Of a DNA stretch of 64,000 bases, positions 1 to 11,353 are shown piece by piece. Within the stretch, counting starts at the first letter, position 1. Each line of letters starts with the position of its first letter. Location of the stretch: contig JADJXM010000004.1 in the NCBI GenBank assembly GCA_016715865.1, positions 124,001-188,000 of the forward strand, in the 5' to 3' direction. A model generated the notes under the pieces. The model did not search any database. It was not told the origin of the DNA and worked only from the letters and a program-made list of their open reading frames with translations. This stretch comes from Acidobacteriota bacterium. Lineage in GTDB: Bacteria; Acidobacteriota; Blastocatellia; RBC074. A program made the position numbers and the translations under genes.

Positions 1-585
1 CGATCGGCCAGTCCATTAAAACCGCGCTCAATCGCCCGATAGCCAGATCGTCATACGCGTTATTCTGGTTCTCATACGAACGAATCTCCATCCCGCCCTC
101 ACGTTCGAGGATCCTCTGTGCTAAAGAATATTTGAGCGTCCCGACGACTTTCCCCTTCAAATCGGCCAATCGGCTGATCGATTTTTCTTCAACGCGAACG
201 CTCAACTGTTCTCCGCAGGCATAATACGGAATTGAGAAGGCCACCTGCTCCCGACGATCGGGCGTGATCTCAAGTCCATTGACGGCGAGATCGTAATTTC
301 CGCGCTGCAGCCCCGGAATCAGGCCGTCCCATTGATTCTGAACGAAGACCGAGCGGCGTCCCATCCGCCCGGCCAATGCCTCCATCAGATCGATTTCGAA
401 ACCGATGATCTGGCGCGGATTCTGGGGATCTGGCATCAGGTAGGGTGCCCCGCCCTCTGCGTCTCCTCCCCAGCGTAAGTCAGGTCTGACCTGCTGAGCT
501 GAAACGACAGCCTGTAAAAATATCAGTAGTGATAAGGCCGGAAAGAGAAGTTGCAGAGAATCGAGTGCGGATCTTATTTTTTTCA

Positions 586-586
<1 letters not shown>
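1..586 (-). CDS. Amino-acid ABC transporter substrate-binding protein, N-terminal part
   Basis: The gene runs off the left edge, so only about 195 residues are visible. The ATG (584-586) shares one base with the TGA of the upstream ATPase gene, so the two are translationally coupled. The N-terminus is a signal peptide: a basic start (MKKIRS), a hydrophobic stretch and a likely cut near VVSAQQ. It is followed by the bacterial family-3 solute-binding fold: a GFEIDLMEALAGRMGR segment, QWDGLIPGLQRGNYDLAVNG, and the EITPDRREQVAFSIPYY motif typical of polar amino-acid binding proteins. It should capture an amino acid outside the membrane and deliver it to the transporter powered by the neighbouring ATPase. 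In related loci the binding protein is sometimes fused to the permease; whether that is so here lies outside the window. The exact ligand cannot be read from sequence. Confidence 0.85.
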
Positions 587-1341
<755 letters not shown>

Positions 1342-1362
1342 AATGTTTTCAGATCAGGACTT

Positions 1363-1456
<94 letters not shown>

Positions 1457-1471
1457 TAAGCTCTGCAGCTG

Positions 1472-3079
1472 TTAATTGACACGTTTTCCGCGGCCCTCCC
1501 AGAACTTGTCTCTAAGCACGTTCTTCTGGATCTTGCCGGTTGCGGTTCGCGGCAGAGCGTCGACAAAGACGATCGATTTCGGACACTTGAAGTGGGCCAT
1601 ATTCCCGCGGCAAAAATCGATGATTTCCTGCTCGGTCACCTGCATTCCCGGTTTCGATACGATCAGAGCCGCCGGAACTTCACCCCATTTCTCGTCCGGG
1701 ATAGCGATGCAGGCGGCTTCGAGAACGCTTGGGTGCTTGTAGAGCATCCCTTCGACTTCAATCGACGAAACATTCTCTCCGCCTGAAATAATCAGATCTT
1801 TCTTGCGATCGACGATCTCGATCATGCCTTCGTTATCGATCGTCGCCATATCGCCAGTGTGAAACCACCCGTCGACGATCACGGCATCAGTCGCTTCCTG
1901 CTGCCGCCAGTACCCGGCCATGACGACGTTGCTCCGCGCGATCACTTCACCGACCTGGACGCCGTCGGCTGCAATGTCCTTGCCGTCTTCATCGACGACG
2001 CGAATGTCGACCCCGAGCATCTGGTATCCGGTTCGAGTCTGGACGCGCAGCTTCTCTTCAGCTGAAAGGACATGCATATGCGGCTTGACTTTTGAAACCG
2101 TCAGGAACGGTGAGGTTTCCGTCAGTCCGTAAATCTGAATGACCTGCCAGCCCAGTCGCTCCTGCATCCCCTTGATCAGAGCCATCGGCGGCGCAGAGCC
2201 CGCTGTTCCGATCCGCACGTTGCGCGGCAGATGGTTGCGCTCTTCCTCGCCCATCGGATGATTGAGAGCCATGTTGATCATCGTCGGCGGCATACATGCG
2301 AAAGTCATCTTTTCCCTGGTGGCCAGATCGAAGAAAGACGCAGGTTCATATTTACTGACGATGACGTGTTTGCCTCCGACACCCGTCACGGCATACGGCA
2401 GTCCCCACCCGTTGCAATGGAACTGAGCCAGCGTGTGCAGATAAACATCGGAATGGTTCAGCCCGAATTCGATTATGGAGTTCATCGCGTTGATATACAG
2501 ATTGCGATGGGTCAGCATGACGCCTTTCGGCCGACCGGTCGTGCCGGAGGTGTAGAGGATACAGGCCGTCTCATTCTCGTCGATTTGGACCTCATCAGGC
2601 GGCGCTGGAGACCCCTTGGCAAGCAACTCTTCGTAGTCTCGCCACCCCTGCCGCCCCTCATGCCTTGCCCCCGAATCGTCCGTATGCACGATGAAATGTT
2701 TTACACTGGTCAAATTCCCCCTGATCCCTTCGACAGTGTCAAGCAGAAAGTCCTCGACGATGAGGACCTTTGCCTCGGCATGATTGAGGATGTATTCGAA
2801 ATCCGCAGCCACCAGCCGGAAGTTGATCGGCTGGTAGACCGCTCCGATCAGCGGCGCACCGAAGAACCCGTCCATCATGCGGTGGCTGTTCTGAGAGATG
2901 ATCGCCACGCGGTCGCCCTTCTCGACCCCGAGTGCTCGCATAACGTGGGCCCAGCGATTGACGCGCTCGCCGAACTGGCGATATGTCAGCCTCAAATCAC
3001 CTGAAACGATCGCCTCACAGTCGCCATAAACCGCCAGCGCGCGTTTCAGAAAATCATACTCATTCAGCGGAACGATCAC
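1472..3079 (-). CDS. AMP-dependent acyl-CoA synthetase/ligase
   Basis: A 535-residue adenylate-forming enzyme (ANL superfamily) that activates a carboxylic acid as acyl-AMP and transfers it to CoA. The P-loop-like motif YTSGTTGRPKG is at 176-186, followed by the A5-type YGLTE segment, the GWFHTGDMATID hinge region, the IVDRKKDLIISGGENV segment and a C-terminal PRTATGKIQ with the catalytic lysine at about 516. Length and motifs fit medium/long-chain fatty acid or branched-acid CoA ligases; the chain length of the substrate is not evident. The start is GTG, chosen because a strong GGAGGT lies six bases before it. The gene is divergent from the permease at 3257. An acyl-CoA dehydrogenase lies nearby, and the two may act together in acid degradation, although they are on different strands. 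Confidence 0.92.
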   Translation of the reverse strand: MIVPLNEYDFLKRALAVYGDCEAIVSGDLRLTYRQFGERVNRWAHVMRALGVEKGDRVAIISQNSHRMMDGFFGAPLIGAVYQPINFRLVAADFEYILNHAEAKVLIVEDFLLDTVEGIRGNLTSVKHFIVHTDDSGARHEGRQGWRDYEELLAKGSPAPPDEVQIDENETACILYTSGTTGRPKGVMLTHRNLYINAMNSIIEFGLNHSDVYLHTLAQFHCNGWGLPYAVTGVGGKHVIVSKYEPASFFDLATREKMTFACMPPTMINMALNHPMGEEERNHLPRNVRIGTAGSAPPMALIKGMQERLGWQVIQIYGLTETSPFLTVSKVKPHMHVLSAEEKLRVQTRTGYQMLGVDIRVVDEDGKDIAADGVQVGEVIARSNVVMAGYWRQQEATDAVIVDGWFHTGDMATIDNEGMIEIVDRKKDLIISGGENVSSIEVEGMLYKHPSVLEAACIAIPDEKWGEVPAALIVSKPGMQVTEQEIIDFCRGNMAHFKCPKSIVFVDALPRTATGKIQKNVLRDKFWEGRGKRVN

Positions 3080-3256
3080 TCTGCTACCTCCAGATTTCGA
3101 ATGTCCTGATCAGGATCAGAAAATACTACAGTATGAACCGGATTTGAACCTGACGGAGCGCCGTCGTTGCGAAAAACAGATCCAGACGGCATGATCATCG
3201 TCGTTTTCTCTACACAGGACGCGTTTCAATAAACACAGGATTAAGAAACTTGCTCA

Positions 3257-4648
3257 ATGGCTGAATCGAATGCTGGTCTGAAGCGATCGTTAAAGCTTCG
3301 TGACCTTATTTTTCTAAATATCGTCGCCGTCTATGTACCCAGTTCGGTCTCGCAGAATCTGCCGCTCGGGTGGGTCGGCCTGCTGGTCTGGACATTAGCC
3401 GTGGCTGGTTTCATGTTGCCCTATTCGGTAGCGATTGCCGATCTTTCGGTTGCGTATCCCAGAGAGGGAGGCGTTTATACGTGGACGCGACAGGCACTTG
3501 GCAACTTCCATGGATTCGTTTGCGGGTGGTGTTACTGGGTCAATACATTTCTATACGTTCCCAGCGTTTTTCTTGCGGTCGTCGCGATCGCGGCTTTGCT
3601 GGGCGGTGAGCGAACCGCCTGGCTCAATGAACATCCGCTGGCGCTGACCGTTGCGGCATCGTGCGCCCTCTGGTTTTCAGCGCTGCTGCACATCTTTGGG
3701 CTGGGACAGGGTAAATGGCTGCAAAATGCCGGCGCCATCGGAAGGCTGATCATCGCTGTTGCGTTGATTACGGCGGCTGTCTGGAAGATAGTGTTCATCC
3801 AGGAGAGCCCTGCTGCTCAGACAGTCGATCCGGAAACGCTTGATGTCTGGAGAAAGATTGCGCTCTGGCCGTTCATCCTCAATGCGCTGGTCGGTCTCGA
3901 TCTCGGTTCGGTCATGAGCGAGGAAGCCGCCGCACCCCGACGCGACATCCCCCGATCGTTGCTCGTCGGTGGCTTCGCCGTCGCCGCATGTTACCTGCTG
4001 ACATTCTCTGCAACGCTGGTCACAGGTTTCAATCAAACCAACGTCATCTATGGCCATATTCTGGCCGTCAATTCGGTAATCGCGGAAGCGGGCAATGACA
4101 GCCTGGCATGGCTGGCTATGGTTCTTATTCTGACCGAACTGATCGGATCACTCGGCAACGGGGCAGCCTGGCTGAGCGCCCCGGCCCGCGTCCCCTTCGC
4201 CATCGGGATCGATCATTACCTGCCTGCAGCATTCGCTCGTGTCCATAAACGATTCGGCACTCCATATGTTGCACTCATCGTCCAGGCCGTCGTCGCTACC
4301 ATTCTCATCCTTATTAATACATATGGAACAACGCTTCAGGAGGCCTACATCGCTCTGCTCAGCGGATCGATCGTGCTGGTGCTGGTGACTTACCTCTATC
4401 TGTTCGTTTCCTGGCTAATGCTCATGCAGCCGGAAAACAAGCGGCAGTTCGTAAGAAACGCAACGCTCAGTGGCATCGGGATTGCAACAACGGCTTTTGC
4501 CATGACAGCCTGCTTCATCCCTCCACCGATCATCGCCGGCATAGTCGGATTCGAATTAAAGATCATCGGGTCGGTGGCATTTATGCTGCTCTGCGGCCTG
4601 ATCGTATACATCACGGCTAACCGGCCGCTTAAACAACGCGCTTGTTAG
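3257..4648 (+). CDS. APC-family amino acid permease
   Basis: A 463-residue polytopic membrane protein with about twelve hydrophobic segments. The N-terminal LKLRDLIFLNIVAVY and the YPREGGVYTWTRQALGNFHGF region are characteristic of the amino acid-polyamine-organocation superfamily: helix 1 unwinding region, then the GG.Y.W motif of helix 2-3. The cytoplasmic loop SEEAAAPRRDIPRSLL follows the conserved E.....P..IP pattern of the family. It probably imports or exchanges an amino acid across the inner membrane. The gene is transcribed away from the acyl-CoA ligase, and a 160-bp gap separates it from the acyl-CoA dehydrogenase on the same strand. Substrate specificity cannot be inferred. Confidence 0.9.
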   Translation: MAESNAGLKRSLKLRDLIFLNIVAVYVPSSVSQNLPLGWVGLLVWTLAVAGFMLPYSVAIADLSVAYPREGGVYTWTRQALGNFHGFVCGWCYWVNTFLYVPSVFLAVVAIAALLGGERTAWLNEHPLALTVAASCALWFSALLHIFGLGQGKWLQNAGAIGRLIIAVALITAAVWKIVFIQESPAAQTVDPETLDVWRKIALWPFILNALVGLDLGSVMSEEAAAPRRDIPRSLLVGGFAVAACYLLTFSATLVTGFNQTNVIYGHILAVNSVIAEAGNDSLAWLAMVLILTELIGSLGNGAAWLSAPARVPFAIGIDHYLPAAFARVHKRFGTPYVALIVQAVVATILILINTYGTTLQEAYIALLSGSIVLVLVTYLYLFVSWLMLMQPENKRQFVRNATLSGIGIATTAFAMTACFIPPPIIAGIVGFELKIIGSVAFMLLCGLIVYITANRPLKQRAC

Positions 4649-4808
4649 ACCTGATTTTGAAGGATCACAGCTGACAATCCTCTTAAGACGGACTATCATG
4701 AGCCGTGTTCGCCCTCATGATTTAAAACAAGCACGTACTCATACAGCGAATGGCTCGAGGCTGGAGTCTCTACGGAATTCGCCAAAAAATCAGGAAAGGA
4801 TCGTCGAT

Positions 4809-6572
4809 ATGCCTGCAATTTCCGGGATCTCATCAGTCATCCATGGTTCAAGTTTCATTTATGAAGATCGAAGTCCGGAGGAGATCTTCACCCGCGAGGA
4901 TATCAGCGAGGAACAGCGCATGTTCGCCGCGGTCGCGGATGAGTTTATGCGCAAGGAGGTATTGACGCGCGCCGAACAGATTTACGCCAAGGACTGGCCC
5001 GTCACGCGTGAACTGCTGCTCAAGGCAGGTGAGCTTGATCTGCTGCGGATCGACATACCTGAAGACTACGGCGGGCTTGGCCTCGACAAGGTCAGTTCGG
5101 CTTTTGTCGGAGAACAGATCGCAGTCATGCCGTCCTTCGGCGCCAGCCTCGGAGCTCACACTACGATCGGAACATTGCCGATCGTCTATTTCGGGACCCC
5201 TCAACAACGGGAAAAATACTTGCCGAAACTGGCGACAGGCGAGTGGATTGCAGCCTATTGCCTGACTGAACCGGGATCGGGATCGGATGCTCTGGCTGCA
5301 AAAACGAAGGCCACGCTTTCAGAAGACGGCAGCGGATATATTCTCAAAGGTCAGAAGATGTGGATCACGAACGGCGGCTTCGCCGATGTCTTCATCATCT
5401 TCGCCAAAGTGGATGGAGACAAATTTACCGCATTCATCGTCGAGCGCGGGCCGGGACTGGTGACCGGCCACGAAGAGAAGAAACTCGGCCTGGACGGCAG
5501 CTCGACGACAGCCGTCATGCTCGAGGATTGTTTTGTGCCGAAGGAAAATGTTCTGGGTGAGATCGGCAAAGGTCACGTTGTCGCGTTCAATATCCTCAAT
5601 CTTGGTCGATTGAAACTGGGCAGCCGAAATATTGGCGGGGCCAAAGTCACGCTCAACCACGCAATCGCATATTCGAAAGAACGCCATCAGTTCGGCCGTC
5701 CGATTTCCAGCTTTGGACTGATCAAACGCAAGCTGGCTGAGATGGCCATCCGCTGTTATGTCGGCGATGCGATCGTCTGGCGCACACTCGGGATGATCGA
5801 CACGGCGCTCGAGAACATCGATTCGAGCCAGCCTCTGCAGGCTCTCAAGGCCATTGAACAGTATGCGGTCGAATGTTCGATCATCAAGGTCTGGACTAGC
5901 GAGGCCTTGGCGCTGGTGACCGATGAAACCGTTCAGGTTTATGGCGGATACGGATATTCGAAGGATTACCCGGCTGAGCGCGCCTATCGCGACGCCCGGA
6001 TCACACGAATTTACGAAGGAACCAATGAGATCAATCGCATTATCATCCCGACGCGCCTATTGAAGGGCCCGGCGAAGGACCACCTGCCTGACCTCGATGA
6101 AAAGCTGAGCGACATACTCGACTTCACCGAAATAGACGTCAGCACCGAGGGACTGACCTTTGCACATCGCGTCATGGCCAACATCAAAGAGACTGCGCGA
6201 CTGTCACTGGCCGTGCTGCGACAGCATTTCAACGAAAATTTGAACGAAGAGCAGGAATCAGTCGCACTGGTTGCCGATATCGTCGCTGAAGCATTTGCGG
6301 TCGAAAGCGCACTCTTGCGAGCCGAGAAGATGATCGCCAATAACAGCACCGATGCCAATTGCGAGATCGTCATCGATATCGTACGAGCTTATGCCAATGA
6401 TGCGGCTGAGCGTGTCGCACTGAATGCCCGCAATCTGGCCTCGGTCATCCCCGATTCGAACCGTCTCTACCGTGCGCTCGAACGGCTGGCATTGCGCAGA
6501 CCTGTCGAAACCATTTCGATCCGCCGCCGCATCGCCGATCATCTGATCGAAGCCGGACGCTATGGATGGTAA
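4809..6572 (+). CDS. Acyl-CoA dehydrogenase, long C-terminally extended type
   Basis: This flavoenzyme introduces the alpha-beta double bond in acyl-CoA during beta-oxidation. With the ATG at 4809 it has 587 residues, the size of FadE/VLCAD-like enzymes, which carry about 200 residues beyond the basic 380-residue fold. The start was chosen over an in-frame upstream ATG (4698) because AGGAAAGGA lies seven to eight bases before it and homology begins close to it. Signatures are CLTEPGSGSDA (FAD/substrate binding), KMWITNGG, and YGGYGYSKDYPAERAYRD leading to IYEGTNEI, whose Glu403 is the expected catalytic base. It converges with the CBM9-like gene, with only four bases between the stops and no hairpin terminator visible. 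Confidence 0.93.
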   Translation: MPAISGISSVIHGSSFIYEDRSPEEIFTREDISEEQRMFAAVADEFMRKEVLTRAEQIYAKDWPVTRELLLKAGELDLLRIDIPEDYGGLGLDKVSSAFVGEQIAVMPSFGASLGAHTTIGTLPIVYFGTPQQREKYLPKLATGEWIAAYCLTEPGSGSDALAAKTKATLSEDGSGYILKGQKMWITNGGFADVFIIFAKVDGDKFTAFIVERGPGLVTGHEEKKLGLDGSSTTAVMLEDCFVPKENVLGEIGKGHVVAFNILNLGRLKLGSRNIGGAKVTLNHAIAYSKERHQFGRPISSFGLIKRKLAEMAIRCYVGDAIVWRTLGMIDTALENIDSSQPLQALKAIEQYAVECSIIKVWTSEALALVTDETVQVYGGYGYSKDYPAERAYRDARITRIYEGTNEINRIIIPTRLLKGPAKDHLPDLDEKLSDILDFTEIDVSTEGLTFAHRVMANIKETARLSLAVLRQHFNENLNEEQESVALVADIVAEAFAVESALLRAEKMIANNSTDANCEIVIDIVRAYANDAAERVALNARNLASVIPDSNRLYRALERLALRRPVETISIRRRIADHLIEAGRYGW

Positions 6573-6576
6573 GTGA

Positions 6577-7218
6577 TCATTCAAACCTGACAGGGACGAA
6601 CCTTTCTGCGACGTGATAATTTGGAAGTTCGGTCAAAGTGGGTGAGAAGGCGAGATACTGCCGCTCTCCGCCCAGCCGGCTGATCCGGAAAAGATTGCCA
6701 TACCAGGTATCTCCCGCCGCCGGGGTGCACCCGAAAGCGCTGAACGGAATCGCCATGACGACACGCCAGATCTTTTCAGTCTCGTCTATCCGCGCGATGG
6801 TTCGCATGCCGCTCCGCCATTGCCAGTCGGCCTTCATCAACGCCCTGTCGACGATCAGGTCGCACCACTGGCCTGTCGGAGCGACTTCAAATTCCCTGTA
6901 ATGTTTCTCGTGCGGTTCGTTCGGAGCCCGGATGAAGGCTTCACAGACATCGAGGTCCCATAGAGCATGCCGCTCGTCGGCTACATCATATTCCGTATCG
7001 ATGTCCAGTTCGGTGTAGTTGCATTCGAAACCGAAAATCAGGTGGCAGTCATCCCAGAGTGCGCGCGCCGTAGTCTTCAATTCCGTGGGCGCCGGCTCTC
7101 CGTTCCAGAGTCGATCGATCGAGAGCAATGGCGCCTCTCGCCATACGCTCGAGTTGAAATCGACCGTCAGCTCGGACGATTGGTGAAAAATAGCGGTTAT
7201 CAGGGATTTATCCGTCAT
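6577..7218 (-). CDS. Carbohydrate-binding family 9-like (CBM9/DOMON-type) protein
   Basis: A 213-residue protein without signal peptide or membrane segments. It shows the CBM9-like beta-sandwich pattern: NSSVWREAP near the N-terminus, TTARALWDDCHLIFGFECNYTEL, then LWDLDVCEAFI and HYREFEVAPTGQWCDL, and a late IPFSAFG..PAAGDTWYGNLFRIS segment. Families with this pattern bind sugars or form part of sugar-processing proteins; the absence of an export signal here suggests a cytoplasmic use. It is transcribed divergently from two Gfo/Idh/MocA oxidoreductases, with 58 bp between the starts, so a shared regulatory region is likely. A good -35/-10 pair with a very short leader precedes it. The molecular role remains unknown. 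Confidence 0.7.
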   Translation of the reverse strand: MTDKSLITAIFHQSSELTVDFNSSVWREAPLLSIDRLWNGEPAPTELKTTARALWDDCHLIFGFECNYTELDIDTEYDVADERHALWDLDVCEAFIRAPNEPHEKHYREFEVAPTGQWCDLIVDRALMKADWQWRSGMRTIARIDETEKIWRVVMAIPFSAFGCTPAAGDTWYGNLFRISRLGGERQYLAFSPTLTELPNYHVAERFVPVRFE

Positions 7219-7236
7219 GATTTATTGATGCTACAG

Positions 7237-7265
7237 TATTTATTCAGTTAAAACGAGACTGTCAA
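7237..7265 (-). promoter_or_regulatory. Predicted sigma-70-type promoter of the CBM9-like gene
   Basis: On the minus strand TTGACA (7265-7260) and TAAATA (7242-7237) are separated by exactly 17 bases. Transcription would start near 7230, leaving a leader of about 12 nt before the ATG at 7218 and no Shine-Dalgarno sequence, so the mRNA may be nearly leaderless. The same 58 bp must also hold the promoter of the divergent oxidoreductase genes. Confidence 0.45.
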
Positions 7266-7276
7266 CAGGAGCCTTA

Positions 7277-8344
<1,068 letters not shown>

Positions 8345-8349
8345 CCGTT

Positions 8350-9477
8350 ATGCCTCATGATCTTCCAGATGATTACGGATTGAGCAATTTGAAATCGGCC
8401 GTCCAATTCGTCGCACCCGAACTCGATTATCGGCCGCCAGTCCCGAAATCATATGCTCCTGAAATTGGTCTGATCGGATGCGGAGGCATCGCAGTCCAGC
8501 ATCTGAACGCCTATCGAGACGCCGGATTGAGGGTCACGGCGCTCTGCGACCGAACTGAAAGCAAGGCCCTTCACTATCGAGACAGGTTCTTTCCCGATGC
8601 GACCGTAACCGACGACCATCGAAAATTACTGGCTAATGATCGCATCGAAGTCGTCGACATCACCACGCATCCCGCCGATCGTGTGCAACTGATCGAGGAT
8701 TCGCTGCTGGCCGGCAAGCACCTCCTGAGTCAGAAGCCATTCGTCACCGATCTCGACGCCGGGGAACGGCTGGTCGGCCTGGCCGGTGAAAAGAACCTTC
8801 GCCTTGCGGTCAATCAGAACGGGCGATGGGCTCCGCATTTCAGCTACATTCGAAAGGCGATAAAATCAGGGCTGATCGGAGAGGTCCAGAGCGTCGATTT
8901 CTCTCTGCACTGGGATCATAACTGGATTATCGGCACTCCGTTCGAGATGATCCGTCATCTTGTGCTCTACGATTTCGGCATTCACTGGTTCGATCTGGCG
9001 GCACACTTTTTCGCCGGCAGAAAGGCAAAAAGCGTCTACGCGACAGCGGCCCATTCAATTTCGCAGCGCGCACGCACGCCGATGCTCGCTCAGGCGCTGA
9101 TCGAATTCGACGGAGGCCAGGCATCCCTGATCTTCAATGCCAATGTCGAACACGGGCAGGAGGATCGAACCTTCGTCGCCGGATCGAAAGGATCGATCGT
9201 CAGTTCGGGCCCGAGCCTGTCTGATCAATCTGTCACGCTCTTCACTTCCAAAGGGTACGCTCGGCCTGTTCTGGAAGGGACCTGGTTCCGCGAGGGATTT
9301 CAGGGCGCGATGGGTGAGCTGCTCTGCGCAATTGAAGATAATCGCGAACCGGTCAACAATGCACGAGACAACCTGGAGAGTCTGGCATTATGTTTCGCGG
9401 CTATTGCATCAGCAGAAGAGAAACGAACCGTAATCCCGGGGCAAATCAGACGATTACCTGACATTCAAAGTAACTGA
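8350..9477 (+). CDS. Gfo/Idh/MocA family oxidoreductase (second copy)
   Basis: A 375-residue enzyme with a canonical cofactor motif IGLIGCGGIAVQHL starting near residue 37, an acidic CDRTESK after strand two, and the catalytic-loop motif QKPFVTD in place of EKP. The C-terminal domain contains the HWDHNWIIGTPFEMIRHLV and DFGIHWFDLAAHFF segments, with histidines that often bind the substrate in this family. The first 35 residues form an extension before the Rossmann fold. The gene begins five bases after the preceding oxidoreductase and is no close copy of it, so the pair may catalyse successive or opposite steps, such as oxidation then reduction at one carbon. Its stop codon lies inside the left arm of a 55-bp inverted repeat. 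Confidence 0.9.
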   Translation: MPHDLPDDYGLSNLKSAVQFVAPELDYRPPVPKSYAPEIGLIGCGGIAVQHLNAYRDAGLRVTALCDRTESKALHYRDRFFPDATVTDDHRKLLANDRIEVVDITTHPADRVQLIEDSLLAGKHLLSQKPFVTDLDAGERLVGLAGEKNLRLAVNQNGRWAPHFSYIRKAIKSGLIGEVQSVDFSLHWDHNWIIGTPFEMIRHLVLYDFGIHWFDLAAHFFAGRKAKSVYATAAHSISQRARTPMLAQALIEFDGGQASLIFNANVEHGQEDRTFVAGSKGSIVSSGPSLSDQSVTLFTSKGYARPVLEGTWFREGFQGAMGELLCAIEDNREPVNNARDNLESLALCFAAIASAEEKRTVIPGQIRRLPDIQSN

Positions 9478-9612
9478 ACAGCCCTGAAGGCGAATATGGA
9501 GTGCGGCGGCCCGGCGCCGCTTTGTTAATAATTTCAGCATTTGACAACATTGAATACCAAAGCGGCGCCGGGCCGCCGCACTCCATACTCGCCTTCAGGG
9601 CTGTTCAGTTAC
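9470..9612. repeat. 55-bp inverted repeat (one mismatch) between oxidoreductase and SIS genes
   Basis: Left arm 9470-9524 and right arm 9558-9612 are inverted copies with one mismatch around a 33-nt AT-rich loop. The inner part, GTGCGGCGGCCCGGCGCCGC, is strongly GC-rich. The left arm contains the stop codon of the second oxidoreductase; the right arm ends 18 bases before the SIS start. In RNA it would form an extremely stable hairpin in the middle of the operon and could cause partial termination or RNA processing. Confidence 0.85.
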
Positions 9613-9630
9613 CATTCAAAAACAATTTGT

Positions 9631-10401
9631 ATGAACGCATCAATCACATACTTCGATAAAACGATATCGATGCTCAACCGGATTCGCGAAACCCAGATGC
9701 CGAACATCGAAAAGGCCGCGGAAATCTGCACAGGCAGCATCGCTAACGGCGGGCTTGCCTTTCTGTTCGGCAACGGCCATTCGCGAATGATGTGCGAAGA
9801 GATGACTCCGCGGCAGGGATGCTTTGTAGGATTTGTAGCCATGGTCGAGCTGGCGCTCTCAAACCATGCCAATATAGTCGGCACGAATGGGCTGCGTGCA
9901 CCGCTCCATCTTGAAAAATACGAGGGTTACGCAGAAGAGATTCTGAAAGGCTTCCGTTTTGGTCCGCACGACGCTTTCATTGTCATTTCGACAAGCGGCA
10001 TACGGCCGGTCATCGTCGAAATGGCCATGGGGGCAAAAAACCGCGGCCTGCCCGTGATCGGAATCTGCTCGCGAGAACATTGCGAAATGTCGGTCCCTGC
10101 TCATTCATCCGGCAATAAACTGATCGACGTGGTCGATATCATAATCGACAATGGATGCCCCCCCGGCGATTGCGTGGTCGAACTGGACGGGCTGGACTGG
10201 CGAACCGGGCCGACTTCAACTGTCACCGGAGGCATGATCATCAACATGCTCCGCTGCCGCGTCGCTGAGCTGTTGCTCGAACGCGGGATCAAACCCGTCC
10301 TGCTGCCGAGTCATCAGATGGTCGGCAACGTCAGCGCGCAGGAGCAACTCGAGCGATTTTATGAATCCTATCGCCTCAGCCTTGCGCACCTGTACCAGTA
10401 A
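9631..10401 (+). CDS. SIS-domain sugar isomerase-like protein (UPF0309 type)
   Basis: A 256-residue protein of the SIS_2 family (UPF0309-like, related to GmhA and MurQ), which bind and isomerise or process phosphosugars. Visible are the FLFGNGHSRMMCEEM segment in the position of the phosphate-binding loop, the VISTSGIRPVIVEMA segment (the characteristic S-T/S-G motif of SIS proteins), and a C-terminal PTSTVTGGMIINML helix. The ATG at 9631 is preferred over an upstream in-frame start at 9541 because the extra 30 codons would be read through a dispersed inverted repeat. It lies three bases before the SDR gene. In this cluster it probably handles a sugar or aminosugar phosphate, but the substrate is not known. 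Confidence 0.85.
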   Translation: MNASITYFDKTISMLNRIRETQMPNIEKAAEICTGSIANGGLAFLFGNGHSRMMCEEMTPRQGCFVGFVAMVELALSNHANIVGTNGLRAPLHLEKYEGYAEEILKGFRFGPHDAFIVISTSGIRPVIVEMAMGAKNRGLPVIGICSREHCEMSVPAHSSGNKLIDVVDIIIDNGCPPGDCVVELDGLDWRTGPTSTVTGGMIINMLRCRVAELLLERGIKPVLLPSHQMVGNVSAQEQLERFYESYRLSLAHLYQ

Positions 10402-10404
10402 ACC

Positions 10405-11199
10405 ATGCCATTTTCACTTCAAAACAAGGTTTGCCTGATAACAGGGGCTTCCGGCATCGCTGCAGCGACTGCCGTTCTTGCCGCGCAGGCCGGAGCCCGC
10501 ATCTTCTTTGCCGCCGATGTCGAAGAACAATGTCAGGCGTTATCCAATTCACTGAGAGGCATCGGGGCCGAATCGGATTTTCATACCACCAATCTGAGCC
10601 TGCCGGAAGAGGCCGCAACAACGGTCGAAAAATGCCTGACGAGATTCGGACAGATCGATGCGCTCTTCAATGTCGCAGGCATGAGCGGCCGCCGCTTCGG
10701 TGACGGCCCCGTCCACGAATGCACCGATGAGGGTTGGCGAATGACGATGGACTCCAACGTCACGAGCACTTTTCTGATGTGCCGCGAGGTCGTCAGGGTG
10801 ATGCTCGAACGTTCGCCGGCGGAGAACGGACAGCGCGGATCGATCCTCAACATGTCCAGCGTACTGGCGCTGTCGCCAGAGTCCGAATATTTCGCCACAC
10901 ACGCATACGCCGCCGGCAAGGGAGCGATCATCAGCCTGACGATATCAATGGCCGCATATTATGCTCCGATGAAGATCAGGGTGAATGCGGTAGCTCCCGG
11001 ATTGACTCGCACGCCGATGAGCGCGCGCGCCCAGTCGAATCAGGCGATCCTCGATCTCATGCGAACGAAACAGCCGCTCTGCGAGGATCTGATCGAGGCC
11101 GATGACGTGGCTCACGCCGCTCTGTTTCTGTTGAGCGATGAAGCCCGGTACATCACAGGTCAAGTGCTGACAATCGACGCCGGCTGGCGTGTGAGTTGA
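10405..11199 (+). CDS. Short-chain dehydrogenase/reductase
   Basis: A 264-residue SDR with the classical layout: cofactor turn TGASGIAAA near residue 13 (the third glycine of TGxxxGxG is replaced by alanine), the structural FNVAGMSG in the place of NNAG, the active serine in NMSSVLAL, and the YAAGK catalytic motif. The end, YITGQVLTIDAGW, is typical of classical SDRs that reduce or oxidise sugar or polyol hydroxyl groups. The sequence VAPGLTRTPM fits the PG motif. It follows the SIS gene by three bases and must be co-transcribed with it. The N in place of the more usual second N of NNAG and the A in the glycine motif are minor deviations; activity is still likely. Confidence 0.92.
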   Translation: MPFSLQNKVCLITGASGIAAATAVLAAQAGARIFFAADVEEQCQALSNSLRGIGAESDFHTTNLSLPEEAATTVEKCLTRFGQIDALFNVAGMSGRRFGDGPVHECTDEGWRMTMDSNVTSTFLMCREVVRVMLERSPAENGQRGSILNMSSVLALSPESEYFATHAYAAGKGAIISLTISMAAYYAPMKIRVNAVAPGLTRTPMSARAQSNQAILDLMRTKQPLCEDLIEADDVAHAALFLLSDEARYITGQVLTIDAGWRVS

Positions 11200-11280
11200 T
11201 TCGCAAAGATATACAGGGAGGATCAGTGTTCGAATTATATCCAGTGGGCAATAATTCGGATATCGATATCAGGTAATATC

Positions 11281-11342
<62 letters not shown>

Positions 11343-11353
11343 CAATTTTTGAT

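Noticed and set aside
6573..6576. Terminator between convergent acyl-CoA dehydrogenase and CBM9-like genes
   Set aside because: Only four bases separate the stops, and no hairpin with T-tract is seen nearby.
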